Assembly: GCA_963921825.1 (NCBI GenBank)
Contig: OY997594.1
Location: forward strand, 40,852,557-40,916,556
Length of the DNA: 64,000 nucleotides
From: Erodium maritimum
Taxonomy: Eukaryota; Streptophyta; Magnoliopsida; Geraniales; Geraniaceae
Reading direction: 5' to 3'
This document shows positions 11,501 to 21,480 of the stretch, piece after piece. Position numbers and translations under genes: made by a program. Numbering within the stretch: position 1 is the stretch's first letter; each line of letters opens with the position of its first letter. The notes beneath the pieces are model-generated. The model worked only from the letters and a program-made list of their open reading frames with translations, was not told the origin of the DNA and searched no databases.

Positions 11501-12004
11501 TATTTACAAAACTAAAACTAAAGTCTCATCATTTGTTTTGTCCAATAAACCTAACACCACCACAATTGTGACATGTGTCAAGTTGGTCCCACACCTTTTT
11601 GAGAAAATATTTTCTAGATATTTTCCAATCAGATTCGGAAATTCAGACGTTTCGGGCCCCGAACGGGCACTTTTTCCAAGAAATTACGAAACTTCACGGG
11701 CTACAAGGAAACGGCTCAACTAAGACCGCTGCGACGACGGCTAAGCTTTTTGGATCCGAAACGGTCCTCGAATGGACCAAAACGTCGCTCGGTTGACTTT
11801 TCCAGCGAAAATTCAACATTTTCCAAATTGGTCAGAAAGTTGCCCTGAGTCCCCCGGAAATCACTTTGGTCGATATTGGGGTCAACTTAAGTCCAGTATG
11901 ACCCTCAGGGTCGAATTTAGGTTCATTTAAGTGTCTGTCCAAAAATTTTAAATTTTCCTATTTTTCGCCGATTTGACTGGCGTTGACCGGGAGTGGTTCT
12001 TACA
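8596..12004 (-). repeat. 5' LTR of the Tekay-like element (3409 bp)
   Basis: It is a near copy of 2478-5812 with the same terminal bases. It contains an extra repeat of ACCAAACAAGATCACAAAGG near 9120 and one more 42 bp unit. In element orientation it would carry the promoter and read left. The high similarity of the pair implies an insertion much younger than the decayed copia host. Confidence 0.93.
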
Positions 12005-13556
12005 GAAGCCATTGAAGATGAGAACAAAGAGGAGTGGGTTGAGGCCATGCAAGATGAGATGCATTCATTGCATGAGAACCATACTTTTGAGTTGGTTAAG
12101 TTGCCGAAAGGTAAGAGAGCTTTGAAGAACAAGTGGGTGTACAGAGTAAAGCATGAAGAGAGTTCCTCACGCCCAAGATAAAAAGCTAGATTGGTGGTCA
12201 AGGGCTTCAGTCATAAGAAAGGTATTGACTTTGATGAAATATTTTCTCCGGTTGTTAAGATGTCATCTATTCGTGTTGTTTTGGGCTTATCAGCTAGTCT
12301 TGATTTGGAGATTGAGCAGATGGATGTGAAGACTGCATTTCTCCATGGTGACTTAGACAAGGAGATTTAAATAGAGCAGTCAGAGGGTTTCGCAGCAAAG
12401 GGGAAAGAGGACTATGTATGCAAGCTACATAAAAGTCTTTATGGTTTGAAGCAGGCACCAAGACAGTGGTACAGGAAGTTTGAATCAGTTATGGGGGAGC
12501 AAGGCTACCAGAAAACTAAGTGTGACCACTGTGTGTTTGTGAAGCGATTCTCTGATGATGATTTTATCATATTATTGCTATATGTTGATGACATGCTGAT
12601 TGTTGGGAAGAATATTTCTAGAGTAGACAGGTTGAGGAAGCAACTTAGTCAGGTTTTTGCTATGAAGGACTTGGGTCCTGTGAAGAATATTCTTGGTATC
12701 AGAATTTCTCGCGATAGAGGCGCGAAGAAGGTGTATATGTCACAAGAGCAATATATTGAGAATGTGTTGCAAAGGTTCAACATGGACAAGGCTAAAGTGG
12801 TTAGCTCTTCTCTTGCTACTCACTTTAAGCTAAACACAAAAGGAGAGCCCTTCTACAGAGAAGGAGATGGAAGACATGGAGAGAGTTCCATATGCCTCGG
12901 CAATAGGAAGCTTGATGTATGCTATGGTATGTATTAGACCCGACATTGCTCATGCAGTTGGAGTTGTTAGACGTTTTCTGTCTAATCCAGGTAAAGTGCA
13001 TTGGGATGTAGTCAAATGGATTATGAGATATCTCCGAGGTACTTCTAGTTTTAGACTTACTTTCGGAAGTGGAGAACCTATGTTAGTTGGATACTCAGAT
13101 TCAGACATGGCAGGAGATGTTGATAGCAGAAAGTCCACCTCCGGTTACTTGATGATATTTGCAGGTGGAGCAGTTTCATGGCAATCAAGGCTTCAAAAGT
13201 TTGTCACACTTTCTACTACAGAAGCTGAGTATATTGAAACAACTGAAGCATGTAAAGAGTTGTTGTGGATGAAGAGATTCATACAAGAGCTTGGTCTCAA
13301 GCAGAAGTGGTATGTGGTTTATTGTGATAACCAAAGTGCAATCCACTTGAGCAAGAATTCGACATTTCATGCAAAGTCGAAGCGTAATGATGTGAGGTAT
13401 TATTGGCTTAGAGATGCTCTTGAGGAGAAGTTGTTTGAGCTTGAGAAAGTTCACACAGATGAGAATGAATCCGATATGTGCACTAAGGCACTACCACGAG
13501 AGAAGCTTGAGGTATGTTGCAAGATTGCCGGAATGGAAATGCCCTCCATTTATTGA
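12005..13556 (+). pseudogene. Copia pol, reverse transcriptase and RNase H (3' half of pol)
   Basis: This continues the reading cut at 2477. The RT starts near EEWVEAMQDEM, passes stops TAA at 12179 and 12368, and keeps the catalytic box YVDDMLIVG at about 12580-12607. A frameshift near 12850 moves the frame. The RNase H part then reads YSDSDMAGD, LSTTEAEY and YCDNQSAI, so its acidic residues are kept. The usual K-H-I/N-D-V segment is KRNDVRYY here. The reading ends at 13556, just before the polypurine tract. RT would copy the RNA in the particle; the stops and frameshift exclude a working enzyme. Confidence 0.93.
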
Positions 13557-13569
13557 AACGGGGGAGATT
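13557..13569 (+). promoter_or_regulatory. Polypurine tract of the Tork-like element
   Basis: AACGGGGGAGATT directly precedes the 3' LTR start TGTTGGGT, the usual plus-strand primer of copia elements. Confidence 0.85.
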
Positions 13570-14271
13570 TGTTGGGTTGGTTTCATTAAATGGAAAAGGC
13601 CCAAGGGCTTTGTTTCATTAAATGGAAAATCCCAAAAGCCCATTTGTGGTTACTGAAGCCCAATTGGATGTTAGGGTTTCTATATAGCTACTAGAAATCA
13701 GATTTGGAAGTGTGTGTGCATCCATTGTTGAGAGAGAAGCAAAGAGAGAGAGAGAAGAAGAAGAGCAGAATTTTCTGCAGAATTCCAGTCCAACCAGCCA
13801 AATTCAAGAGCCCGTTCGGAGGTTTATCCAATGTCCGATGATGCTGAGATTTGGACTGAACGTTCTCCACACATAGGTCTTCAAAGTGACGCTGAAGATG
13901 ATGTTTTTACGGTTTGTTTTGCAGATACACGAGCTGCAAGTTGGGCCACCAAGTTGGTGAGATTTCTCTTCTTCTTTCTTGAGTTTTGTTGCTAGTTCCA
14001 ACACTAGGTTGTGTTGAGATATTGTGTATGCCTCTTATTTGATTAGAGAGATATTGTACCCATTAAAATTGATAGTGGATGATTAAGAGGCCTTGTGGGT
14101 CCCGTGGTTTTTACTTCTCGTCTTGAGAAGGTTTTCCACGCTAAATCTTGTGTGCATTGTGTTTGGTGATTTGCTCTGCTTGTGGTTTCCTACTTGGTTT
14201 GCACAAGTGTGTGAGAATTGATTCCGCTGTGTTGCATTTATCTGTTATTATTTGGTATTCTCCCTATCACA
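13570..14271 (+). repeat. 3' LTR of the Tork-like element (about 702 bp)
   Basis: It starts TGTTGGGTTGG after the polypurine tract and ends near CTCCCTATCACA. LINE sequence resumes at 14272. A TATATAG box at about 13681 is a candidate promoter, with an AGAGAGAGAGA run downstream. The exact end (14269 or 14271) cannot be fixed because the partner LTR and its target duplication lie outside the window. Confidence 0.8.
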
Positions 14272-17200
14272 AAGTAATGAAGGAATAATTTAATCATTTC
14301 TCAAGATGAGAAGATAAGTTGAATTGAGAGAAGAATTGCATGAGATCGTACCTGATTATAGTGTTAGTCTTAGTGCCCGTAGTTCAATCCTAAATGTCCA
14401 AATGTATATATAATCGTTAGCAATAAAATTAAAGCGGCTTTATATTACTTATGTGTTGGAGTAATATATCGATGTGTGCTCTGGTCTATGCCCACCATGC
14501 GAATAGAACCATAGATCGAGATAGATCACACTCGATGGGTCCCTAGTCAACAAAGCTTCACTAGAAGCGACTAGTATGAAAGATGACTCTTTATGGCTTA
14601 CGTTCTATTAGTCATTGGAATGAGATTCCGGAGTCTGATCATAGATATCATATGGGACATGATATTGGATGACCCGACATGAATATGTGCCATAGATCAA
14701 GTCATGAACATATTCATTGTCGTAGCTTGTCATGTATCCTTAGACCAAGGAGTCTTTGTAATCGCTATGCAGTAAACAACTGAGTTTGACCTGAGCCTAA
14801 CGTTGTCCGTAACAGGGCTTCCATAATGGCTAGGATTGGCTTGGGGACAGACTACATGAGTGACACGAAAGACGGATAAGGGATTTATCCCTCATACTGA
14901 GGTATGGGAAATATATCAGTTCTCGGCCGCTTGATCGAGAGTGACTGAAAGAATAACATGGCCATGCACATGATACTGGGTATCATATCTTCAGTCATCT
15001 CACATATCAAGGAACAATGATTGAGAATAATAAGGATGACGGCTCTATGCCTTATCTCAATCAGGATATCAGAGATAAAAGGATAATGACAGGGACGACA
15101 AAAAGGTTAGAATCGATAGGGTCGATTCGTTATGCAGTGTCAGGCAATACTAAAGTCTCGTTAGTCGCCACTTAAACAGGATAAAGTAAAATGGGATTTT
15201 ACGTTGATCTATTGACATGCATAAACCTAAGGGTCAAATTGGAGGATGAAACTCATTGACACATTTATGGAGAATGGCCAAAAGGGAGTTGTCTCGGGAC
15301 ATGACCAAAACTGGGTTTTGGGTCATGTGCTCGTAAGTGAATAGGACTTTACGGATCGAGACAAGGGTTGGAGTCTTGGGATTAATCGCGTCGGATAATA
15401 TTGGACATTTCCGGTATGGAAGGCTTGGAGGCGATGAGCGAATCACGGGACCTCGTTGGAAATGGACACGGGCCATGTTCCAAGAGGCCCATGAAAGGCC
15501 CATGCAACCAAGACCCATGGAACTAATTACTCAAGTCTTGATTAATTAGTACTAAGTAAGGAAGACAAGGATTAAGGTGTTGGTGATTCACCACCTAACC
15601 CAATCTTGTCTAGCCATACTTTGTCCTATTTACACCTTACTTGACACCATACTTGTCCCATGCCTTTAGTTGGACAAGTATGTGTTTTGTTATGTTTAAG
15701 TCATCTTTTTTCAACATAACAAACACAAGACAAGAATATGAAACACAACTTCTCTCCCCCTTCCCTTGCAATTTCGGGTTTGGCAAGCTCCAACCTCCAT
15801 TTTTGTGTTCTTGAGTCCTCAAAGAGAAGAACTACGTGGCTTTGATTCCCATGTGGATACGTAGGCGTCTTGGAGACTCAAGCCAATCATTAGTTACCCG
15901 GTGTTCTTGTTTTGTTAAGAAATAGTGCTGAATTTTTCTCTTGTGAATCCATTCTTTGTTAGTTGTTTCATGGTTTAATCGTCTCTTGGTTTTCATTAAT
16001 TTTCCGCTGCGAGTTAGTTCATCTCAAATCCTACCTCGAGACCCAACATATTGGCCAACACACTTAAAAGAACTTTAGTGTGAACCCATAAGGTCTTGTA
16101 GCCTTATCTCTAAAGTAGAACACAATTGCCTCTAAGACTTCATCATCATGAAAAGCTCTTCCAACCAAATGGCTTGTGATGGTGATAAAAAATTAAAGTT
16201 GAGATCATCTAATGTTAGTTTAGAAGGTTGTGAGACATTAAACCTGGAGCCAAAGTGCGTTATTGCAACAATTTTGATATGAGGATGGAGCTAAAGTGCG
16301 CTATTGTAACAATTTTGATATGATGAGGATCAGTTATAAGCTCATCTCATCGCTTATAAAAAAAGTTATAAGATCATTTACAACCAATATCTTAGTAATT
16401 TTCCTTTTGGCTCTTTTGAAATTGGTAACCATATGGAAATACTTAGAGCCTTTATCTCCTTCCAGATACCACTTTTTTCTTGCCTTTTGACTCCAAAGTT
16501 TTGACAACAATTTGTATTTTACAATGAGTTCATCTTTTAAATCTCATTTGTTAGAACACTCCTTAACAGTCAAGTTTCTTTCTTAAATAATTGCATCCAC
16601 CTTATCAATAGAGATTATGAGATGTGCAATATCTATTTGCAGACAACCAAACACTTTTGTATTCCATACTTTAAGATCTTCCTTAAGCAATTTCCATTTC
16701 TGCAAAGCACAAAATAAGGAAGACCAGAATCTAAGTAGGAAGACCAAACTTTATGAACTACTAATAGGAACCTATTATCCTCTGTCCAAATGTTTAGAAA
16801 TTTGAAACGTCTTGGTCCCCAATCAATTATTGAATCAGAAAGTGTGATAGACTTGTGATCTGAAATACATCTAGGGAGACAAGATTGAGTAAGATCATTA
16901 TACCTTGCTAAAAAGTCACTTGAAATCAAGAACCTATCAATTCTCGATGCCTTTGATCCTGACCCAAACCAAGTATATTTGCCTCCAGATAGAGGTAAGT
17001 GTTTCAAGGCCATATAACCTATGAATCTTTGGAAAGATTACATATCATTGGAACCCCCTCTTTGATTAGATCTTTCCTCAACTTAAAAAGTTGCATTAAA
17101 ACTTCACCAACCAGAAGTAAAGTAGTTGGACATAAATAATTGATTTGAATCTCCAAAACCCGCCATGTGAGGCCCTGAAAACCCATTGCTGAGCTAAAGT
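14272..17200 (-). pseudogene. L1-type LINE ORF2 (endonuclease to early RT), interrupted by a solo LTR
   Basis: Minus-strand text from high to low coordinates gives an APE endonuclease end (LPLSGGKYTWFG, then SRIDRFLISSDF, then ISDHKSI) at 17013-16830. A linker reads KWYLEGDKGSKYFH near 16450. The RT lead-in (FHDDEVLEAI, then RPYGFTLKFF, then VCWP) ends at 16049. After removal of the solo LTR (14362-16048), it continues IIRYDLMQFFSQF at 14361-14272, where the copia element starts. Numerous stops and frameshifts show it is dead. A 40 bp segment at 16240-16320 is locally duplicated. This LINE is the oldest layer in this part. Confidence 0.85.
14362..16048 (+). repeat. Solo LTR of copia-B (1687 bp) in the LINE
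   Basis: It runs from TGTTAGTCTTAG to GAGACCCAACA and matches the LTRs at 23719-25403 and 33450-35136 throughout. Flanks are TATAG (14357-14361) and TATTG (16049-16053), a 5 bp target duplication with one change. No PBS or internal sequence is attached, so it is a solo LTR made by recombination between the two LTRs of a former element. Confidence 0.92.
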
Positions 17201-17204
17201 GACT

Positions 17205-17460
17205 TTGCGTAAGCTTTTGACAATGCTAATTGAAGTTTTTCATGAATATACTCAATAAAATGGGATTTGGTGTCCTTTGAAGAGTGTGGATGATTTCATG
17301 CTTTCGAGCCTATATTTTAATACTTATAAATGGAATCCCTTATCTTAATTTTCAATTACCAGAGGGTTGAGGAGAGATGTGCACTTTCACCTCTAATCTT
17401 TGTTATTGTTACAAAAGGTTTCAATCAGATAATGAAAGCAAGTCTAGATGATTCATATTA
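17205..17460 (+). pseudogene. LINE reverse transcriptase core fragment, opposite strand
   Basis: Plus-strand pieces read KAFDNAN, then, after indels, GLRRD and CALSPLIFVIVTKGFNQIMKA. This corresponds to the RT segment holding K-A-F-D and R-G-L-R-Q-G-D-x-L-S-P-L. It lies head-to-head with the minus-strand LINE next to it and overlaps it in domain content only partly, so it is a second fragment or a rearrangement. It has stops and frameshifts. Confidence 0.75.
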
Positions 17461-17880
17461 ATTGTAAATTGGGCATATAGCCCATCAACCCAAATACTAT
17501 TAAAACCCTAGCCTAACCATCATTGTTTAACCTTTAAGCACATAAGACATAAATATACATACAAAGGTAGAGAAAAAAAACTATGAGTGGTGTGACGTCA
17601 GTAGAGGTTTTACCGCTTGTTAGAGCGTCCACAATGGAGTTCATTTGGTGTCTATTTAGTGGGTCGAATCGGCACTAAAAGCCCAAAATTTGAGCCTAAC
17701 CCGATTGTTACCGTCGATTCCGCGTCTAAAAGGAAAAGAAGAAATAGACGGGTTGCAGATTTGTTGACCACCATTCAGGTCCAATGTTCACGATTCTCCT
17801 ATGGAGAATCGCCATGTGGAAACCAAATCTTTTTTAATATTATGTACTTAATGTTATTTTAATAAATAATTATTTAATAT
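17461..17880. other. Non-coding AT-rich spacer
   Basis: No gene is visible. GAGCGTCCACAATGG at about 17622 resembles the end of some plant MITEs, but no matching partner was found. Confidence 0.4.
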
Positions 17881-19577
17881 AATAGATGAGGAGAAATCTA
17901 ATAGAAACCCCTCTTATCCTAAAAACTGTGTGAACCAATCCTAGCCACACACCCTTTAGATCCAACATTCACCATAATGCCACATCATCACCCCAATTCC
18001 ACCAAATCTCACGCCACTTTCTTCCTTTTTCACACAAGCAAAGACATAATTGTAATAACATGGTGCCATGTGGACAAGTGTCCATTTTTTTTGTTCAACA
18101 ATTCACTAATTTAATCATTTCCGCTTCGTTTCAACTCCGATTAACTTCAAACTTGCGCCAATATTTTTCTTTTTCCAAGGGCTTTAAATCAAGATCAGTC
18201 ATGAATATATTTTGAAGCACGAAAATAAAAAGTTATATTGGGGTGATAAAAACAATGTTGAGTGTTAATAAATATTCACTAATAAATTTTTTATATCGGG
18301 GTATCAAACTAGTGCTAAATGTTGATAAAAAAAACATGTGTTGGGTGATAAAAAACAGATAATGAGGTGATAAAAATCATGTTCAATTAAAAATAAGGGT
18401 GATAAAGTAGAGTTTAGTGTTGATAAAAAAAACATGTGATGGGATGATAAAAACACATGTAATTTAATGATAAACATAGTGTTTAGTGTTGATAAAAATA
18501 ATGCTTAGTGTTCATAAAAAACATGTGATGAGGTGATAAAGATCATGTTCGGTTTTGGAAAATGAGGTGATAAAACTAGTGTTCAGTGTTGATAAACCTA
18601 GTGTATAGTGTTGATAAATCAGTGTACAGTGTTGATAAAAATTACCCAGACTTAACTTTTTTAAAAACATCAGCCTCGAAATAAGAGTGATAACCTAGAG
18701 TTTAGTGTTGATAAAAAAACATGTGATGGGATGATAAAAACACATGTAATTTAAAGATAAACATAGTGTTTAGTGTTGATAAAACTAGTGCTTAGTGTTC
18801 ATACAAAACATGTGATGATGTGATAAAAATCATGTTCGATTTTGAAAAATAAGGTGATAAAACTAGTGTTCAGTGTTGATAAACCCAGTGTATAGTGTTG
18901 ATAAACCCAGTGTATAGTGTTGATAGAAATTACCCAGACTTAACTTTTTTTAAAGATCAACCCCGAAATAAGGGTGATAACCTAGAGTTTAGTGTTGATA
19001 AAAAAACATGTGATGAGATGATAAAAACACATGTAATTTAATGATAAACATAATGTTTAGTGTTGATAAAACTAGTGCTTAGTGTTCATAAAAAAACATG
19101 TGATTATGTGATAAAAATCATGTTCGATTTTTGAAAAAGAGGTGATAAAACTAGTGTTCAGTGTTGATAAACCCAGTGTATAATGTTGATAAACCCAGTG
19201 TATAGTGTTGATAAAAATTACCCAGACTTAACTTTTTTTTAAAAATCAGCCCCGAAATAATTTTTTTTTTCGTGCTTCAAAATATATTCATGACTGATCT
19301 TGATAGAAAGCCCTTGAAAAAACAAAACTAATGGCGCAAGTTTGAAGCCAATCGGAGTTCAAACGAAGCGGGAAAAATTAAATTAGTGAATTGGTAAAAA
19401 AAATGATAGTTTTACTAAAAAGCCCTAACCACTTATTAAAAAGTGCTGTTTTTTTGCAGTCAACAAGTCAACAAATCAATTGCATCTCATCCATCCATTC
19501 TTAAAATGAATGGTTTGGATTGGTTCACACAGTTTTTACGTTAAGGAGTGGTTTCTATTTGATTTCTTCTCTATAAT
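17881..19577. mobile_element. Fold-back DNA element with internal tandem repeats
   Basis: Outer inverted repeats are at 17888-17943 and 19516-19572 (GAAACCCCTCTT and AAAACTGTGTGAACCAATCC versus its complement). A second inverted pair, about 130 bp long and about 85% alike by eye, is at 18097-18228 and 19266-19396 (AAGATCAGTCATGAATATAT and its complement). Between them lies a three-unit tandem array. No transposase is present. The ends are AT-rich and I could not fix a target duplication, so the superfamily is open; a Mutator-type fold-back is one option. Confidence 0.75.
18396..19259. repeat. Three tandem 287-289 bp units built of GTGTTGATAAA words
   Basis: Units start at 18396, 18684 and 18971 (AGGGTGATAA or AGAGTGATAA) and end with ACCCAGACTTAAC followed by a T run and AAATCAGCC. 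Inside each unit the word GTGTTGATAAA recurs many times with AACATGTGATG between, so this is a higher-order repeat. There are no long ORFs. Confidence 0.85.
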
Positions 19578-19592
19578 AGATATTTAATAATT

Positions 19593-21229
19593 GGGGCACG
19601 CTCACGTGTTACCCATGCTTAAGTTGTTACTTGTTACCCAAATATAAACCATTGATTTTTGAAATCTAATGGTTATAGATTTTCATCTTCAATTATCCAT
19701 ATATAAAATAAAAAAATCAACAAAAGGGTAGTTTTGTAACTTTATCTCCTCTATTTTTATTATTATTTAAATATGATTTTTTAATATATTATTTTGAAAA
19801 ATAATAAATATTTTTTTAAAATTTAAAATTTTGATTGTCCCATAACTTTCGGATATGATGTTACAAAATATTATGTATGGTATTACCGAAATTTATATTC
19901 AATGTTACGGAATCTATATCGATATTTAAGGAATTTTATATCAAAAATTTCACATTTTAAATTAATGTTTCATATGTAATCGATGTTCTAGATTTTTATG
20001 CTTGATGTTACAAAATTATATTTCAAAAGTTACAGAAAGTCATACCTAAAGTTTCAAAATATCAGACAATCGGTTCCATAATATAGTACAAAAAGTTATA
20101 GAACTGTAAACCAACATATTACTAAATCGATTACAAAACACTGTCTAAAGTGTTACAAAATACTATCATAACAGTGATAGAATAATACCCCAACAGTTAC
20201 AAAATAATACCCCAACATTTATAGAACTATAAACCGACATATTACTAAATAGATTACAGCACACTATCTAAAATGTTACACAATATTATCTTAACAGTTC
20301 TAGATTAATACAGTAACCATTACACAATAATACCCTAATGGTTACAAAAAAATACACAAACAGTTACAGATCTATAACCATATCAGAATGAAAAATGAAA
20401 AAAAAATCTGGTTCCAAAATACAAGTAACAAATTCCTACCCATACAGTTACAGAACACAAAAAGAAAACGATCAGATCTAAACCAAAATCAACCGATCTC
20501 TTCCTCTTCTCCGGCGAGACACTACAAATACGAGGCACGACCCAAGAGGTAATGAAAAGGAAAAGATGACCTGCAATGCAAGGCACGACGAGCATTCATG
20601 GGCGAGATCGAGGTGTAACGGTTGCGAGATTCAGATCTGGAGCTCGTGCGAGCTCTCCGGAGAGACGACCTCGCTCAAAATTCAGGCGAACGGCTAGGGC
20701 TTGGTCTGGTCCGTGGCGACGAGGGTGTCTTCTTCGTGTTCATGGCGGCGCGGGTTCGTTCATGCCGGTAGTGGAGCCAAGCTCCGGTGACAGCGAAACT
20801 CGGCCAGAATCGCAACAGATCTGGATGGTGGCGGCGACGTCATCTCTACATCCACTGCATCGTCGTTTCTTCTCCGGCGTCTCTGCACGGTGTCTTCTCC
20901 AGCGGAATAGGCATCTCCGATCAACAAACTCGGAGCTGCTAAGGGCGAGGGAAGTCGAGAAGAATCCGAATGAGAAGAGAGAAACGGCGACTAAGTTGAA
21001 ATTGTGAGGCGTTGTTAGTTAAAAGGGTATAACTAGGGTTAGGTAAAGTAAAATGAGAAATTACATGTTTGTCCTCACACATAATGGAATTACAAAAATG
21101 AAATATAATTTGTAGTTATTTACGGCAGTATGCCACTAGTATTATAGCCCTTGGATCAACTTGATCCAAAGGCCCACAATCGGGTAACAGGTAACAATTT
21201 AAACATGCGGTAACACGTGAGCACACTCC
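19593..21229. mobile_element. Non-autonomous Mutator-like element carrying a GC-rich segment (Pack-MULE candidate)
   Basis: TTTAATAATT at 19583-19592 is repeated exactly at 21230-21239. This 10 bp duplication is close to the 9-11 bp typical of Mutator. The ends GGGGCACGCTCACGTGTTACC and, inverted, GGAGTGTGCTCACGTGTTACC form inverted repeats of about 45 bp. The interior has an AT-rich zone of repeated GTTACAAAATA words (about 19850-20370) followed by a GC-rich block (20500-21000) unlike its surroundings, as expected for a captured gene piece. No transposase is present. Confidence 0.8.
20576..21007 (+). other. Open frame of 143 codons in the GC-rich cargo, function unknown
   Basis: The frame is rich in Arg and Ser and has no motif I recognise. 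The block has TTCTCCGGCG-type words on both sides, typical of plant 5' untranslated and first-exon sequence. It may be a captured exon read in any frame, on either strand. I do not claim a protein product. Confidence 0.25.
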
Positions 21230-21239
21230 TTTAATAATT

Positions 21240-21480
21240 TATTTAATAAATTATACTATATTATTTAATTTTTTTCTTAATAATATTTTATAATTTAATA
21301 TTATTAAATTTAAGATTATATAATTTTTTATTCATAATTTAATATAAATTAATTTTGTATTTATTAATTCAAAAATAAGATTAGTTATTTAATAATAAAA
21401 TAATTTTGGATTTATGACAAGCCTAGTGCTCATGGACACATAAAAATAGCCTACTTGTTATCGTACACAATATCTCAAGA
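21240..21480. other. AT-rich spacer
   Basis: Very AT-rich, with ATTTAATA words; nothing else is seen. Confidence 0.4.

Larger units (their letters stand above)
2478..12004 (-). mobile_element. Ty3/gypsy LTR retrotransposon (Tekay/Del-like), internally deleted, nested in the copia pol
   Basis: Two near-identical long repeats (2478-5812 and 8596-12004) with TG...CA ends flank 2783 bp. GAAGC occurs at 2473-2477 and 12005-12009, a perfect 5 bp duplication of copia sequence. On the minus strand the order is LTR, PBS (8592-8581, initiator tRNA-Met type), interior, polypurine tract (5828-5813), LTR. LTRs above 3 kb and an integrase reading FAYNNSFQASI with GRPCRSPVC point to the Tekay/Del branch of chromoviruses. 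Clade naming is inference, because too little pol is left for a tree. The interior lacks RT and RNase H, so movement would need helper proteins. Confidence 0.93.
1..14271 (+). mobile_element. Tork-clade (Tnt1-like) Ty1/copia retrotransposon, 5' LTR outside the window, split by a nested gypsy element
   Basis: The order PBS, Gag, zinc knuckle, protease, integrase (HHCC then DDE), reverse transcriptase, RNase H, polypurine tract, LTR is that of Ty1/copia, and the integrase and RT wording resembles tobacco Tnt1. The window begins one base before the primer binding site, so the 5' LTR lies just upstream. The coding frame is interrupted at 2478-12009 by a nested element plus its duplicated target and resumes at 12005. 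Several in-frame stops, a frameshift and a lost protease motif make it inactive. It sits in an old LINE, whose reading resumes after 14271. Confidence 0.95.

Noticed and set aside
15234..15518. 94-codon ORF found again at 24589, 34322 and 52306
   Set aside because: It lies within the copia-B LTR on the strand opposite to, or overlapping, the LTR transcript and recurs only because the LTR is repeated.
18396..19259. Regular repeats that could be taken for a CRISPR array
   Set aside because: Units are contiguous without unique spacers, the sequence is eukaryotic, and no cas genes exist.
20041..20380. GTTACAAAATA words as a satellite
   Set aside because: Spacing is irregular and the zone is confined to the Mutator-like element.
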